In this document: in pieces, positions 1-11,864 of the stretch | Position numbering within the stretch: position 1 is the first letter of the stretch | Layout of the letters: every line of letters begins with the position of its first letter | Assembly: GCA_025200525.1 (NCBI GenBank) | Contig: CM045763.1 | Coordinates: 58,421,530 to 58,485,529, forward strand | Source of the DNA: Camellia lanceoleosa | Taxonomy: Eukaryota; Streptophyta; Magnoliopsida; Ericales; Theaceae | DNA length: 64,000 nt | Direction: 5' to 3' | Notes under the pieces: generated by a model | What the model was told of the DNA's origin: nothing | Databases searched by the model: none | Seen by the model: the letters and a program-made list of their open reading frames with translations, nothing else | Program-made: the position numbers and the translations under genes

Positions 1-16
1 TCCAACAATCCCCCAC
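1..16 (-). repeat. Copia-1 3' LTR edge and polypurine tract
   Basis: On the minus strand, bases 16-8 read as a G-rich tract (GTGGGGGAT) directly followed by TGTTGGA at 7-1, the start of the 3' LTR. The same heptamer starts the other LTR at 11864. This is the expected plus-strand priming site and LTR border. Confidence 0.75.
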
Positions 17-600
17 ATGAATGGAATTTGATGGAAAGAAAATTCAACAACATGATTTAATTACAGAGAGTACAGAAATTGGAAATATTCTGTAAAAGAT
101 AGATAGCTTTTGGCTTTGAACCTTCCCTTGTGAGACACTATCGGATTTACTAGCTAACCAGTGAACATGATGTCTTGAACTGTTCAGCCATTTGTGTAAA
201 CCAAGACAATAGAACTCACACAGTATATTACCAGACACAGTTTAATTCTCACTATTGTGTTCATTTTGGCCCTGAATAACCTGGTCTTTCATGAGTGCTC
301 TAAAGACTTGTAGCCCTTCACAAATCTCATAGAACCGGCCTAGTTCACACTCACATAGGTGATTCTTATGAAGACTATCCTGTCATACTCCACTAGATTT
401 ACCTAGCTATAAGAATCATTAAAATTTTACTTAACCTAAAACGCTGTAGACATCACTATTTCATCATAGAAATGGTTAGGAGTTTGACTCCCCAGTGATC
501 CTTATGAGTCATACACAACTCAGTTGTCCCTTTGAACCTAGATCTTAGGATCTCCAGTTAACTAGGTTGGATTGCCGTTGTGGTAACTCTTATTTAATAA
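8..600 (-). other. Copia-1 3' untranslated stretch
   Basis: Between the RNase H codons and the polypurine tract the minus strand has stops in all frames and no recognisable domain. It is probably the element's 3' leader to the LTR. Short open stretches here, such as 44-238, carry no domain. Confidence 0.5.
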
Positions 601-1625
601 GTTTAAGTCCCATTTTCCCTCGATGAATTTTCAACTAACTCTCTTGCTAACCATTTGATTAGTGGATCGACTATGTTATCTTTAAACTTCACAAATTCAA
701 TAGAAATAATTCCATTAGAGAGTAGTTATCTTACGGCGTTATATTGACGACGAATGTGTCACGACTTACCGTTATACATATGACTCTGTGCTCTACTTAT
801 TGCTGATTGACTATCACAATGTATGCATATAGCAGGCACCGATTTTAGCCACATTGGAATATCTTCAAGGAAATGGCGAAGCCATTCTGCTTCTTCCCCG
901 GCTTTATCTAAAGTTATAAATTCTGATTCCATAGTAGACCTAGCAATGTAAGTCTGTTTGGAAGATTTCCAAGATACAGCGGCCTCACCAAGAGTAAAGA
1001 CAAACCCACTGATGGATTTTGAATCTCTAGTATCTAATATCTAATTTACATCACAATATCCTTCAAGAACTGCTGGATATCTAGTATAATTTAGCCCAAT
1101 GTTACGAGTAAATCAGAAATATCTCAAAACCCTTATAGTTGCTTTCTAGTGTTCTACTCCTAGATTACTCGTGTATCTACTTAATTTACTTACTGCATAA
1201 GCTATATCTAAGCGAGTGCAGTTCATCAAGTACATTAAGCTTCGAATAATTTGGGCATACTCTAATTGAGAAATACTTTCCCGTACATTCTTAGAAAGAA
1301 ACAAATTAACATCCACAGGTGTTCTAGCAAAATGATCATCATCTTTGCTCAATTTGTCAAGTATTTTCTCAATGTAATGTGATTGTGACAAAGCATAACC
1401 TTCTAATGTTTTGGTAATTTTCATACCAAGTATTACATCAGCAATTCCCATGTCCTTCATGTTAAAATGTTTATTCAACATTTTCTTGGTAGTTTTAATC
1501 ATGTCATTATTACTACCTATGATAAGCATATCATCCACATAAAGACATACTATAACATAACCGTTGCTAGTGTTTTTAATATAAACACATTTGTCACATT
1601 CATTAATTTTGAATCCATTTGACAT
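600..1625 (-). pseudogene. Copia-1 reverse transcriptase C-terminus and RNase H
   Basis: The minus-strand reading at 1625-1146 holds the polymerase active-site box YVDDMLIIG followed by the thumb region typical of copia RT. The RNase H domain follows at about 1100-640, with the CDSQSAI motif near 830-800 and degenerate C-terminal codons. A stop splits the two parts near 1146. Copia RT copies genomic RNA to cDNA and RNase H removes the RNA strand. The frame is broken upstream at about 1630-1670 as well, so no complete polyprotein can be made. Confidence 0.8.
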
Positions 1626-1669
1626 TATTGCTTTGTCAAATTTCTCATGCCATTACTTTGGCGCTTGTT

Positions 1670-2052
1670 TTAAACCATATAATGATTTAACCAATTTACG
1701 CATTTTCTTTTCTTTTCCTGAAACAGAAAATCCTTCTGATTGTTCCATGTAAATTCTAACTCACCATTTAAGAAAGCGGTTTTCACATCTATTTGATGAA
1801 TTTCTAGATTGTACAACGATGTAATAGTAATTAGCATTCTAATGGATGTTATTCTAGTAACCGGTGAGTATGTGTCAAAGTAATCCAGACCTTCTTTTTG
1901 TTTAAAACCTTTGACCACAAGTCTTGCCTTATATTTGTCAATTGATCCATTCGCTTTCTTTTTTCTTTTGAAAATCCACTTGTACCTAAGAGATTTACAA
2001 CCTGGTGGCAAATCCACCAATTCCCAAGTGTGATTTTGCATGATGGATTCAA
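1670..2052 (-). pseudogene. Copia-1 reverse transcriptase N-terminus
   Basis: The minus-strand reading from 2041 shows the conserved start of copia RT (NHTWELVDLP near residue 3, KWIFKRKKKANGSIDKYKARLV, then DYFDTYSPV and IDVKTAFLNGEL). These are the finger and palm motifs that precede the YVDD box found at 1625-1146. The reading then leaves frame at about 1690-1740. The product would be part of the element's polyprotein. Confidence 0.8.
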
Positions 2053-2216
2053 CTTCGCTGTTTACAACTTTTTCTATAAAGGAGCCTTAGGACTGGACAT
2101 AGCTTCTTAAAAAGTTAAAAGCTCATTTTCTAACAAAAAAGTTAAAAAATCTGATCCAAAAGATTTTGAGATTCTAGCACGTTTACTATGCCTAGGTTCC
2201 TCTTCCTCATTTTGAT

Positions 2217-3320
2217 CTATTTCTTGCTCTTGTTCTTGATCTTGTTCTTGATCATGACTAGTAATAGCATCATAAGATCTTTTATTAGTACTAGTCTCTT
2301 GTCCAGTCTTGTTTGGAAATACATGTTCAAAAATACATGTTCAAAGAATGATACATTTCGAGATTCAATAATAGTATTTACATGCATTTCGGAATGTTCT
2401 GACTTATGAATCAAAAACCAATATGCACTACTATTCTTAACATAACCAACGAAGATGCAATCAACTGTTTTAGGATCTATCTTAGTCTTTTTAGGACTAG
2501 GAATAGCCACTTTAGCCAAATACCCCCACATTTTTAAGTATTTATAGGATGGTACTCTCCCATGCCACAATGCATAACGTGTTTGATTCACTTTCTTTCG
2601 GGGTACTTTATTAAGTATATAATTAGTAGAAAGTATTGCTTCCCCCTACAAGTTCTAAGGTAATCCAGAACTTATTAACATGGCATTCATCATTTCTTTT
2701 AAAGTCCTATTTTTCCTTTCAGCAATTCCATTTTACTAAGGTGAGTAAGGAGCGGTGGTTTGATGAATTATTTCATGTTTTTTACAAAATTCACCAAAAG
2801 TAAATTCATATTCACCACCTCTATCACTTCTAGGTTTTTTAATTTTCTTACCAAGTTGATTTTCAACTTCATTCTTATATTGAATGAAAGTTTCCAAAAC
2901 TTCATTCTTTGTTCGAATTAAATAAACATAACTATATCTAGTATAGTCATCTATGAAAGTGATAAAATATTTTTTCCCACATCTAATTTGAATTGATTTA
3001 AAATCACAAATGTCACTATGAATTAATTCAAGTGGTTCTGTACTTCTTTCAATTGAATGAAAAGAAGTTTTGGATAATTTTGCCTCAACACAAATTTCAC
3101 ATTTATGATTTAAATCAATGTCAAATTTAGGTAAACGTTCCATATTAATTAATCTATGCAAAGATCTATAATTAACATGTCCAAGTCTACGATGCCATAA
3201 ATTTGAAGACTCAAACAAGTAAAAAGAAGATGTATTTGTATTAATAATAGAGAGTATAACAGTCATTACATTCATTTTGAAAAGGCCATCAGACATGTAA
3301 CATTTTCCTATATACATCTC
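2217..3320 (-). pseudogene. Copia-1 integrase (GAG-pre-integrase, core, C-terminus)
   Basis: Two minus-strand blocks (3317-2736 and 2591-2217) carry the pre-integrase box LWHRRLGHVNYRSL, the zinc-binding CEICVEAK region, and core-domain motifs HSDICDF (first acidic residue) and RSDRGGEYEF (second acidic residue). The C-terminal block includes GYLAKVAIPSPKK and CIFVGY, common in copia integrases. Integrase inserts the cDNA into host DNA. A stop and degenerate bases at about 2600-2735 separate the blocks and remove the stretch expected to carry the catalytic glutamate. Confidence 0.8.
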
Positions 3321-4640
3321 GTTTTTGGTAATTACAAACTTGTCACTTTCAAAAACTAGCCTAAACCCATTTTAACTCAACAAAGATCCGGAAATAAGGT
3401 TCTTGCAAATGTCCGGTACATGCAGCATATTGTTGAGAGTGAGATCCTTTTCAGATGTCATCTTTAGAATAATCTTTCATTGTCCTTCAACTTTAGAAGT
3501 TGAGGAGTTGCCCATAAAAAGTTGTTCACCGTTATCCACTATAGGATAAGATGTGAACATCCTTTTGTCGGCACAGATGTGGTGAGTAGCACCAGTGTCC
3601 ACCCACCATTATTTAGGATTTCCGACAAGATTTGCCTCGGAAACAACTGCAGAAAGATTTATGTCATCAACACCATTGGAAATTTTGTCCACTTCGGTCA
3701 TATTAACTTGAGCAGGCTTCTTACTTGATCATTATTTTTCTTTGCGCTTGTTACGGCAATCTTTGGTCTGATGTCACTTTTTGTCACAGATGTAACATTT
3801 GCCATTGAACTTGTACTTTTTAGTTTCCCCTCTTTTAGAGCCTTGTGATAAACTGTCTCCAGAAACCTTTCATTTCTTTGCTTTTGGAGCATTTTCCACC
3901 ATATTTGCCTTAGACTCCATAGGATGCTTACTAGCCCATTTCTCAAAATTGCGGTTGTCCTCCTCAATCTGCAAACGCACAATCAATTCCTTCAAAGTCA
4001 TTTCTTTGCACTTATGTTTGAGGTAGTTCTTGAATTCCTTCCAGCCTTGTGGTAATTTTTCAATTAAGGCAGCAACTTAGAAGGATTCACTGAGAGACAT
4101 GCCTTCTGCGTGAATGTCATGCAGAATGAGTTGGAGATCTTGAACTTGGCTAATCACAGTCTTAGAATCAACTATCACAAAATCCAAGAATTTGTCAACC
4201 ACAAATTTCTTTAAGCCAACATCTTTTGTTTTGTACTTTTTCTCCAAAAACTCCCAAAGTTCCTTTGTCATTTTGATATAACTGTAGACGTTATACAATG
4301 TGTTGTCAAGTCCGTTCAAGATGTAGTTCCGGCAAAGGAAATCAGCATGTTTCCAGGCATTGACCGCAACAACCACTTGCTGGTCGGTTTCATCCTCTTT
4401 CAGAGTAGAAACATCCTCACGGAGAAAACGAGCCAAGTTTAGAGTTGTAAGATAAAACAGCATTTTTTGTTGCCATCTTTTAAAATCAATTCCTAAGAAA
4501 TTCTCTAGCTTCTCACTGTAATTGACTGGCACAGTCACAACAGGATGAGGGGTTGGCGTAATTGCAGCCACCATATTAGTACTTGTTTGAGCATTAGTTT
4601 GACCAGTTTCAATAGTCATAAATTCTAAATTACAAAACAA
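3320..4640 (-). pseudogene. Copia-1 gag and aspartic protease
   Basis: The reading from 4640 to 4077 is a copia gag capsid domain (FKRWQQKMLFYLTTLNLARFL, later TKELWEFLEKKYKTKD). Past a stop at 4077, the 3982-3698 region encodes the gag C-terminus and a zinc knuckle of the CX2CX4HX4C type near 3800-3765, in which an in-frame TGA replaces a glycine codon. The protease motif WVDTGATHH lies near 3600-3575, just after another stop. Gag packages the RNA and protease cuts the polyprotein. The start at 4640 or the later ATG at 4616 are both possible. Confidence 0.75.
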
Positions 4641-5085
4641 AATTATAATTAGAATTTTATACTACACAGAAAATTAAACCAAAATCGCAAAATTAAATTC
4701 TGTAAAAATAAAAGAAATAAGAATTGTAACTTTTATTTTCAATTAATTTGAAAATAAAATAAAAATTTATTTAAACAAATTAATTCCACATAGAAAATTA
4801 AATTTCTGTAACACTTCAATAATTAAAATACTGAAAGAAAATTTTAATTAATGAACACTCAGAAATTATTTCTAAAAACCAAAATTAATTTCTGACAAAT
4901 TTCACAAATAAATATTCTGAATTGTTAATAACACCAGCATATTACTACTAGTTGTCAAAGAAAATAAATAGTATATTACTACTATTTTTCAAACAGTATA
5001 TCACTACTATTTGTTTTTCCAACTAGAATATTATTTTGTAAAACCATAGAAAATAATTTTTGTAAGAAGAAGAAAAGAAGAAAGG
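4641..5085 (-). other. Copia-1 5' leader, non-coding
   Basis: AT-rich stretch between gag and the solo LTR A insertion. It has repeated tracts such as TAGTAATATAC on the minus strand (4930-5000) and no ORF. I saw no primer-binding match to initiator tRNA-Met. Its right edge (5081-5085, AAAGG) is the target duplicate of solo LTR A. Confidence 0.45.
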
Positions 5086-8000
5086 TGTAGACACCCCATT
5101 TTTGACCATCCTCAAGACTTAGACGTCATCGTTTGTGCGCTCGATGATTGTGCTTGTTTGTGTTCGTTTTGAGCGTCCAAAGTCCTCGGCGGAACGCCTT
5201 GTCTTTAAGTCTCTAAACCTTGTCTGTTTTGTGCATGTTTTTGGACCAAGAGCTTGTTGCCTCTAGCCTGGAAAAGAGGGTGACTTGTCGGCCAGCCCTG
5301 GGATCTGTTGGCCATGGGTTGTGCCTGTCGGCTACCAGTGGTGGCCAACGGCCATTGATCCCTTTTTCCAGATATTTGTTTGCCAGCTATGCCAGCGGTT
5401 GCTCACTGAGCTGCATCTTCATACACGTGTATGGTAGGATGTATTCAAGCTCAAGACTCGATTTTCTATATATAGGGGGTGTCCTCTCCCATTTTGGAGG
5501 GTTAGACATTTTAGACCAAAAATCTCTCTCTCTTATTATTTTGCGCCTTAAAGTCTAGTTTCTCTACACTTTTGCACATCAACCCTTGATCAAACTTGAC
5601 CACCTTGGAGTTGAGGCCTCTTGGAGTCTAGTTTGTGCTCTTGAAGAAGGTTTAAGCTTGGATTGTTGCTTACTTTATGCTTGAGCTTCAAGAGGTAGTT
5701 TACTTGATTGGTATGCTTGCTTTGAATACTTGTTTTACCATCCTTTTGTATTATTTTTGGGCTAGTTTTCAACAAAAAAAAAAAAAAATCTATTTTTGAG
5801 GCTTAAAATGGTGGTTTGAGGCTATTTTGTGTTAAGGGGTGGTCCACCATTCTTGTCTCTTTGCTTGTTAAGCTTTTGTACCTTTTTTTCATCACTTTTA
5901 AAACAACTTTTTTGGGCCTTTTAACCACTGAATTTTAGAGGTTTTTCAATGGTAAAAATCATGTTTTGAAGTCCAAAATTGGAGAGGTTAGCCTCCCCTC
6001 CTTGTGTCTTGTTTGCATGCCTAGTTAGCTTCACATGTTAACATGTTTTTCTAGCTTAACTTAGCTTAATTTCAGCATGTTTTTGCCTCTGATTTGAATT
6101 GCTTTAGCTCTTTTTTGGGCTGGTTGGGTCATGCGAGTCTTGTTTTGCATGGTTGTAGTGTAAAGGGCTTTACTAGTTTGGTGTTTTAGGCCTTTAAACG
6201 TCATTTCCTTGAGTTGATTGCATGTTTTAGTATTATTTTGCATGTAATTTCAGCACCTTCATCTCTGCAATATCCCTCATTTCTTCACTCTTTCATTTGC
6301 TTTTGAGAGTTGTTTCAAATTTGGGATCCTGTAAGCTTGAGGTTGAGGCTCATATTTAATGGTTTAATCCTCTTTTGAGGGTTCATTACCAACGGCATGA
6401 AGCTTCCCTCATGCCTTGAATTACCCCTTGGTTGACACTTCTTTCACTTTAGAAGACTCTCACTTTTGGACTTAATCGATTAAAGAATAAATCGGTAATG
6501 TAAAATGAGTAAACAAAATTGAACAAGTAAAAGAGGCAAGATAAGCATATTTGTGTTGCATTGCATGTATTCGAATTGAATGTTAATTCGAACACGAAGA
6601 AAATGGGACATTTCATACTTAAAGTGATAAAATGTGCCACTTTCCTTAGTCACCATCACCCTTCATCATGCATGATAAGGTAGTGGTCTTGTTGAGTCTT
6701 GTTTTGCACTCATTAAATTTGTACAAGCTTGGTTCCTTAGCCATCATGCATGAAAAATGTTTGGTTGATGGTTTGAGGGCCAAAAGTTACATTCCTTTGA
6801 ACTTGTGTGATGATAAGGAGCGTAATAGTACAAACCTTCATTGAGAATACACTGTTTTGCCTCTGTTTGCTCTCTGTTGCAGCAAAAGAAAGCTCTGGAC
6901 AAGGGTGGCCCACCGGCCACCAGCAGTAGCTCACGGCCACCAGCAGTAGCCGACCGGCCACCATTGGTAGCCGATCGGCCATCAATGAAGAAATTGCTCA
7001 GTGTAATGGAAAATGGAAACAGAGGTGTTCTGGAAGTTGGCAACACTATTGGTGTTCAAATGTGTGAAAACAGAGGCTGCAACAGCAAGGCAGTGGCATT
7101 TTCGGGTGGAGGAACTAAGCGTGGATGCATCCCTCACTTCCCGGGGCCATTTGATTGCTTTATTTAATTAATTAGTAGTAGCTAATTAATTAGTTTAATT
7201 GCTTTATATTTAATTAGCTTAGTATTTAGCTAATTACTTCTGGTTTGTAATATTTAATTAGCTTAGAATAAATTAGTTAATTTGCTTCAACTGTTGTAAT
7301 AATTAGCTTATTCATTCGGACTTTCCTTCGCGAGGGCGTAATGTTGTAATAAGTGTGCGTGCGTGTATGCATGTCTTCCAACCCCACGTCTTTCTCTCTT
7401 TTATTTAATCACTTTTGATGGTTAGATTAGGGACATTTTCAATTAGTATACCTTATGCTTGCATGATTGTATCCATTCATTCGTATTGCATGCACTGAGG
7501 CTCGGCGCATCATTCAAAACTGCATTGAAATTTCAAATACTTCTTTGAATACGTGTTGAAATCGCATGTTGTTCAAATCAATCCATATATCATATTAGTA
7601 GCCGAGCCTATTAATTGCATCATTGCATATGTTGTATTAGGCATCTTGTATAGTTAGGATCATGCATCGTTCTAACTAGTTTCTGTTTTGGCTTGGAGTA
7701 CTCGGTAAGTTTTATGCTTTAGCATACTTGCATGAGTGTGATTGCCATATTGCCATGATTCGCATGCTTGCCATGAGGTTATATGCTTACTTGCTAAACT
7801 GCATAAATGCATGCGGATGAAGGTTTGATTGTTTGAATTGGAACGATTCAACGAATGTAAGTTTTAAGCCCACTTTGTAGTGGCAAATCATGGTTTAAGC
7901 CCATTATGTTTGGTGGCAAATCCGCATCTTTAAGCCCACTTGAGTAGCAAATTCAAACCATTTTCGAAAACAAACATGAGTTGAATTGTTCCAAGTCTTG

Positions 8001-8473
8001 CAAACTAGTCTATACTTGCTTGTGCGCATCACATAGTAAAGCTAGTTTAATAATCGGAATAAGAACACATGATATTTATAAAATATCATATCATGATTAG
8101 TAGAGGCCGATCTTCGATCGAGCGAGCGGGGTGCTCAATTCATGACCTTCCCCTTTCATACCTAAGTTCCTGAGCCGAGACAACTTTAGTGATGATGGAC
8201 ACGTGGCCTTTGGCACGAGTCAAGGTTTCCTAAATTTCTCCAAAAATAAAATATTTAAGTGGCGATTCTGTATCTAGCAAAGCAATCTAATTTTGGCATT
8301 ATTTTATTTAAAATCGATTTTCCAAAAGGTTTGTCGGATTTGGACTCTTTGGTGATTATCAGTTTCACATTGCACTTGTAAGACTAAATTCAAAACCGCG
8401 AGAGCCCCAACTGTGAGGCCTTTCTTTTCAAACCCTTCCCGAAAGATGGGGCGCGGAAAAAGACAAGTCCACA
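5086..8473 (+). mobile_element. Solo LTR A (TGTAGAC family, 3.4 kb)
   Basis: Starts TGTAGACACCCC at 5086 and ends GTCCACA at 8473, flanked by perfect 5-bp duplicates AAAGG at 5081-5085 and 8474-8478. It is related along its length to solo LTR B (24632-28877): same start, shared blocks near 7340-7440 and 27765-27870, and the same TTTGGACTCTTTGG near the 3' end. A TATA box (CTATATATAG, 5466-5475) followed by a C/T-rich start region puts it on the plus strand. There is no internal domain, primer site or second LTR, so it is best read as a recombination-derived solo LTR of a large gypsy-type element. The open readings at 5220-5558 and 6737-7167 look like chance. Confidence 0.85.
6890..6990. repeat. 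GGCCACCAGCAGTAGC short repeat array in solo LTR A
   Basis: A 16-bp motif GGCCACCAGCAGTAGC appears twice in a row, flanked by variants (GGCCACCATTGGTAGC, CGATCGGCCATC). A related GGCC-rich cluster lies at 5287-5360. These are GC-rich islands in otherwise AT-rich DNA. Confidence 0.6.
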
Positions 8474-8980
8474 AAAGGAAATAAACGAAAAATTCCGTAT
8501 AAACAGAATAATTCGAATCTGTCTTAAGATTGTAGGAACAATCTTTTGTGTAAAATAAATAACTTGAACAAATCAAACAAATAAAAAAATAAATTACTTA
8601 CAAAATTTATTTTACTGAAATGTAAAAGTACAAAAAGATCAAGTCGAGTGTGTGACACTTTGTCCTTAAGACAGATTCACCCGCTATGGTGCTTACGGAT
8701 AAAAAGGCGTCTATCTCCTAGAATACAATGATCTTCACAAATTGTAGGAGCACTCCAAACAATTTATACGACGAACCAAACATGTGTTCTATACTCTCAA
8801 AATTTTCCTAAAATAATATGATGAATAAATTATGCAAGAGAGCAAAAATTGAAAGGAAACTTGATGAATTTCGGATGATCAAAATTACTGGAATTAGGTC
8901 TCTATTTATAGGCAATTTGATAGACCCGAATAGGTCTGATTTTGAATGAACAGGTGCAAATTAGTTTTGAACAAATATGT

Positions 8981-11221
8981 TGTAACGCCGTCCAAAAAAT
9001 ATACATACAATAGATATGATAATAACCATGGCTCTTAAGAGATACCAGAATTATCCCCAACACATTCCATTACATAATCTCAAATGTTTATACAAAATAA
9101 TCCCACATGAAGTTATACATTCAATGAATTCACATACATGAATCTATAACATGTAGAATGTCAAATTAAAAAGTAAACAAAATGCCCTCAAGGGGCTTAC
9201 AATTTCCAGGGCTTAAGCCCGATTACACAAAAATGGTTTCACGAACCCATACACTTATAACCCTTGGCTAGCAAAATGAACCACAATAAAATAAAAGCCA
9301 TTCACTCTCTATAAAATACGTTCACGCCCTTAACTCGGCGAGATCACTACATCTTTTCCTGCACCAAAGTCCCAAAGGGGTGAGCATAAAGCCTAATAGA
9401 GAAATTCTTAACAAAGTATATACATTTATATAAGTCTCATAAAAAGGAATGTATATGCCATGCTACGCTTTTGACATGAAAATTACATTATCATCTCTTT
9501 GAAAATCCTTTATGCTCAATGATATCTTGAAATCTCAACAATGCATAAATTATCAGTTAAACTCAAGGGGCGGTAAATACGATTCAGGTAATCCCTAGGT
9601 TGGTGTCTACAAGTAGGCATATCTAGCACTACCAAAAACCCCACTTTACCGGTTGCTAACCGAAAGGGAAGTGGTACCTCCTCCGCGCGTATTTTCAGTC
9701 TTTCACCCTGGACACTCAGGCCAACTTAATCAATTCCAACTACACCTCCTATCTGGACTTACCAACGTATTTACCCCCAAAACATTCCAATAGTTCTTAT
9801 TTTTATTTTTACAATATTTCATTCTCAATGTAAGGTTTCAAATCCCAATTCAATAGTTATAACAAACAAGGTAATGAAATGCCAAATGCAACTATTATTC
9901 ATGCCATGCAAGAGTTAAACATGAAATGCAACATACTTTCATTCACAAAACTTCCAGACAATGTTCCATTTGTGAGTAAAATTTCCATTTTTCAACCATC
10001 CCATGCAAGGTTCACATAACAATCACCACACTCATTTCCCTTTTCAATGCTATTCTTCATCATAGCCATATATTCATCTAGGTTTTTCAATGATCAACCA
10101 ATAAACTCATACTTCTTACAATTCTCAATAATTTATTCTTTTCGTAACTACATTACATTTTGGGCAATAACCTCCCAAAATCACCAATTGTCATATTCCA
10201 AAAAGAAATTTTACCCTTTGTCAAGTAAAAGCAAGAAATTTTCCAATCATTCTTTTATTTTAACACGATGAGATAAAAATACCCACATATTTCCAACATC
10301 CTTCACAAAGTCTCAAATTTCTAGGTTTTTGCCCAAAACGAAACATTTGTTCATTTTTCACAAGAAATCTTTTCCTAAAGCCCCCACTTCCGTAATATAG
10401 TCAAGTTCTCTAGTATGGCAAGAAAAACAAGAGGTAAATCCATTTTGAAATCATCACAACACATAAACCAAAACAAGTTCTTATACTACCCAAAAGAGTT
10501 CCAAATCAACATAATCTTGTAAAAACATATATATAACTCAAAGAAATTCCCTACCGCAAGTTCTTGGAGGGCAAAGAGATGAAAGCCCCAAGATCAATGG
10601 TGATGAAACCCGATCTCCACCGCACACAATGAAGCTCTAGCTTAGCTCTCCAACTTTAATCAAGGAACTAGGGTCAAAATGTTTATGGAATTGGAGAAAT
10701 GAAAGATTTAGTGGGTGTTGATGTAGGAAATATAGAGAGAAGGATAAGAAAAGGGTTTTTAGACAGAGAGAGAGAGATGTATAAAATGTCATACACTCAG
10801 CCAAAGGAAGGGAGAAAAAGAAAATTTTCGGACTCAATGTCTCCCATATGTGCGGCAACCACTCCCGCACGTGCGGAGCGTGCTTCCTGCATATGCGGCC
10901 TTCATCCCCGTACGTGCGGCCCTTTCCCCCGCACCTGCATATATTACAGTGACTAACCCAAAACTTTCCTTATTTTCCGCACGTGTGGCCCCCATCCCGC
11001 ACATGCGACCCAAGACCCCCGCACGTGCGGCTCAACCCTCTGTCCAGAAAATTTTCCAGCTTAAGTGTAAAACCCTTGGATTCAACTTCAAGCCTCCCGA
11101 AACAAGTGGAACTCAAAATTGAAATTAGTAGAGACGAAAATTTTGAGAAATAGATTTCAAAAGTGTTGAACCCAACGCACACAAAAGAAAAGTAAGACGG
11201 GTTACGTACCCGGTCATCACA
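8981..11221 (-). mobile_element. Solo LTR C (TGTAACGCC...CATCACA, 2.2 kb)
   Basis: A TG...CA-bounded block, TGTAACGCCGTCC at 8981 to GGTCATCACA at 11221. Flanking pentamers are TATGT and TCTGT, which fit a 5-bp duplicate with one change. No coding domain is present. Its layout, including the phrase GTGAGCATAAAGCC near 9380 and a palindrome array near the far end, parallels the minus-oriented LTRs of gypsy-1 and gypsy-2, so I infer minus orientation and a gypsy origin. It lies inside the copia-1 LTR. Confidence 0.65.
10846..11037. repeat. CCGCACGTGCGG palindrome array in solo LTR C
   Basis: About eight spaced copies of a 10-12-bp motif centred on CACGTG: three exact CACGTG cores (near 10870, 10980, 11025), the rest with one or two changes (TACGTG, CATATG, CACATG, CACCTG). 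They are separated by 10-25 bp. CACGTG is the plant G-box core bound by bHLH and bZIP factors; binding here is not shown. Confidence 0.7.
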
Positions 11222-11864
11222 TCTGTTAATTGTAGCAATTAAAAAACTGTCTAGAACCACTGGGCAGTTTTTCGCGACCTGTTTGAACATTTTGGACCTG
11301 TTGAACTTGTTGGAAAATGGACTAAAACCGGGTACTGTTTGGACAGAAAAAATTGGCGCAAAATTTAAATTATTTTTCCCGCAAGAATTTTCGAAAAAAA
11401 TTCAAATAAATTTTGTCCAAAAAATTAATAGAAGAACCTACCCGACCCACACCCAGCTGGTCGAACAGACGGTGGCGGCGTGCTTGTGGTGGTTTTAGCC
11501 AAGGTTTCATTTGTCCATAACTCCTCCCTTCTACAAACTTGGGGTGCCTCTTGAGACCCAACCCAAGTGTTGCCACCTAGAACTTATATACACACATAAG
11601 TTCTGTTAAGTTTTCAATGTGGGACAAGCCTTACAAGGAAACTCATATTTAATTCTTTAATTGTCCATTCCATGAATCCAAAGATGACGTCAACTTCCTA
11701 TTCACTCATAAATGGTTTTGATGAACCGTCTTCATTGTGTGAGTTGCCATGCGACAAGGAACACGTCACATCTTTAGACCCACGCCAAAAGACGTTTGGG
11801 ACTCACTTAAAATTGGGCTTAAAGTTTGCCTAAAACAAGCCTATAAAAACCAAATTTTCCAACA

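Larger units (their letters stand above)
1..11864 (-). mobile_element. Copia-1: Ty1/copia retrotransposon, split by two solo LTRs
   Basis: Read on the minus strand, the order is LTR, leader, gag, protease, integrase, reverse transcriptase, RNase H, polypurine tract, LTR, which is the copia order. Both outer edges read TGTTGGA on the minus strand: one ends at 11864, the other covers 1-7, so almost all of the left (3') LTR lies outside the window. Solo LTR A (5086-8473) interrupts the leader/LTR and solo LTR C (8981-11221) interrupts the LTR. The coding part holds several stops and is not functional. I could not find a tRNA-Met-type primer site, so the inner edge of the 5' LTR is not fixed. Confidence 0.85.
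8479..11864 (-). repeat. Copia-1 5' LTR (two pieces: 8479-8980 and 11222-11864)
   Basis: The outer border on the minus strand is TGTTGGA at 11864. The LTR continues through 11222, is cut by solo LTR C, and resumes at 8980. A TATA box (CCTATAAATAGAG on the minus strand, 8914-8902) marks the U3/R region and predicts transcription leftward into the element. The 11580-11640 part has the sequence TTGTCCCACATTGAAAAC on the minus strand, common in plant copia U3 regions. The inner LTR edge is uncertain. Confidence 0.65.

Noticed and set aside
4641..5080. Initiator tRNA-Met primer site for copia-1
   Set aside because: I looked for TGGTATCAGAGC or its complement here and at 8479-8980 and found no good match, so the LTR inner edge is left open.
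6737..7167. Overlapping open readings on both strands around 6740-7167
   Set aside because: They fall in the GC-rich repeat part of solo LTR A, where few stops occur by composition. No domain.
10637..11290. Several 70-106-codon readings on both strands
   Set aside because: They cross the border or the palindrome array of solo LTR C and have no domain. Explained by GC-rich repeats.
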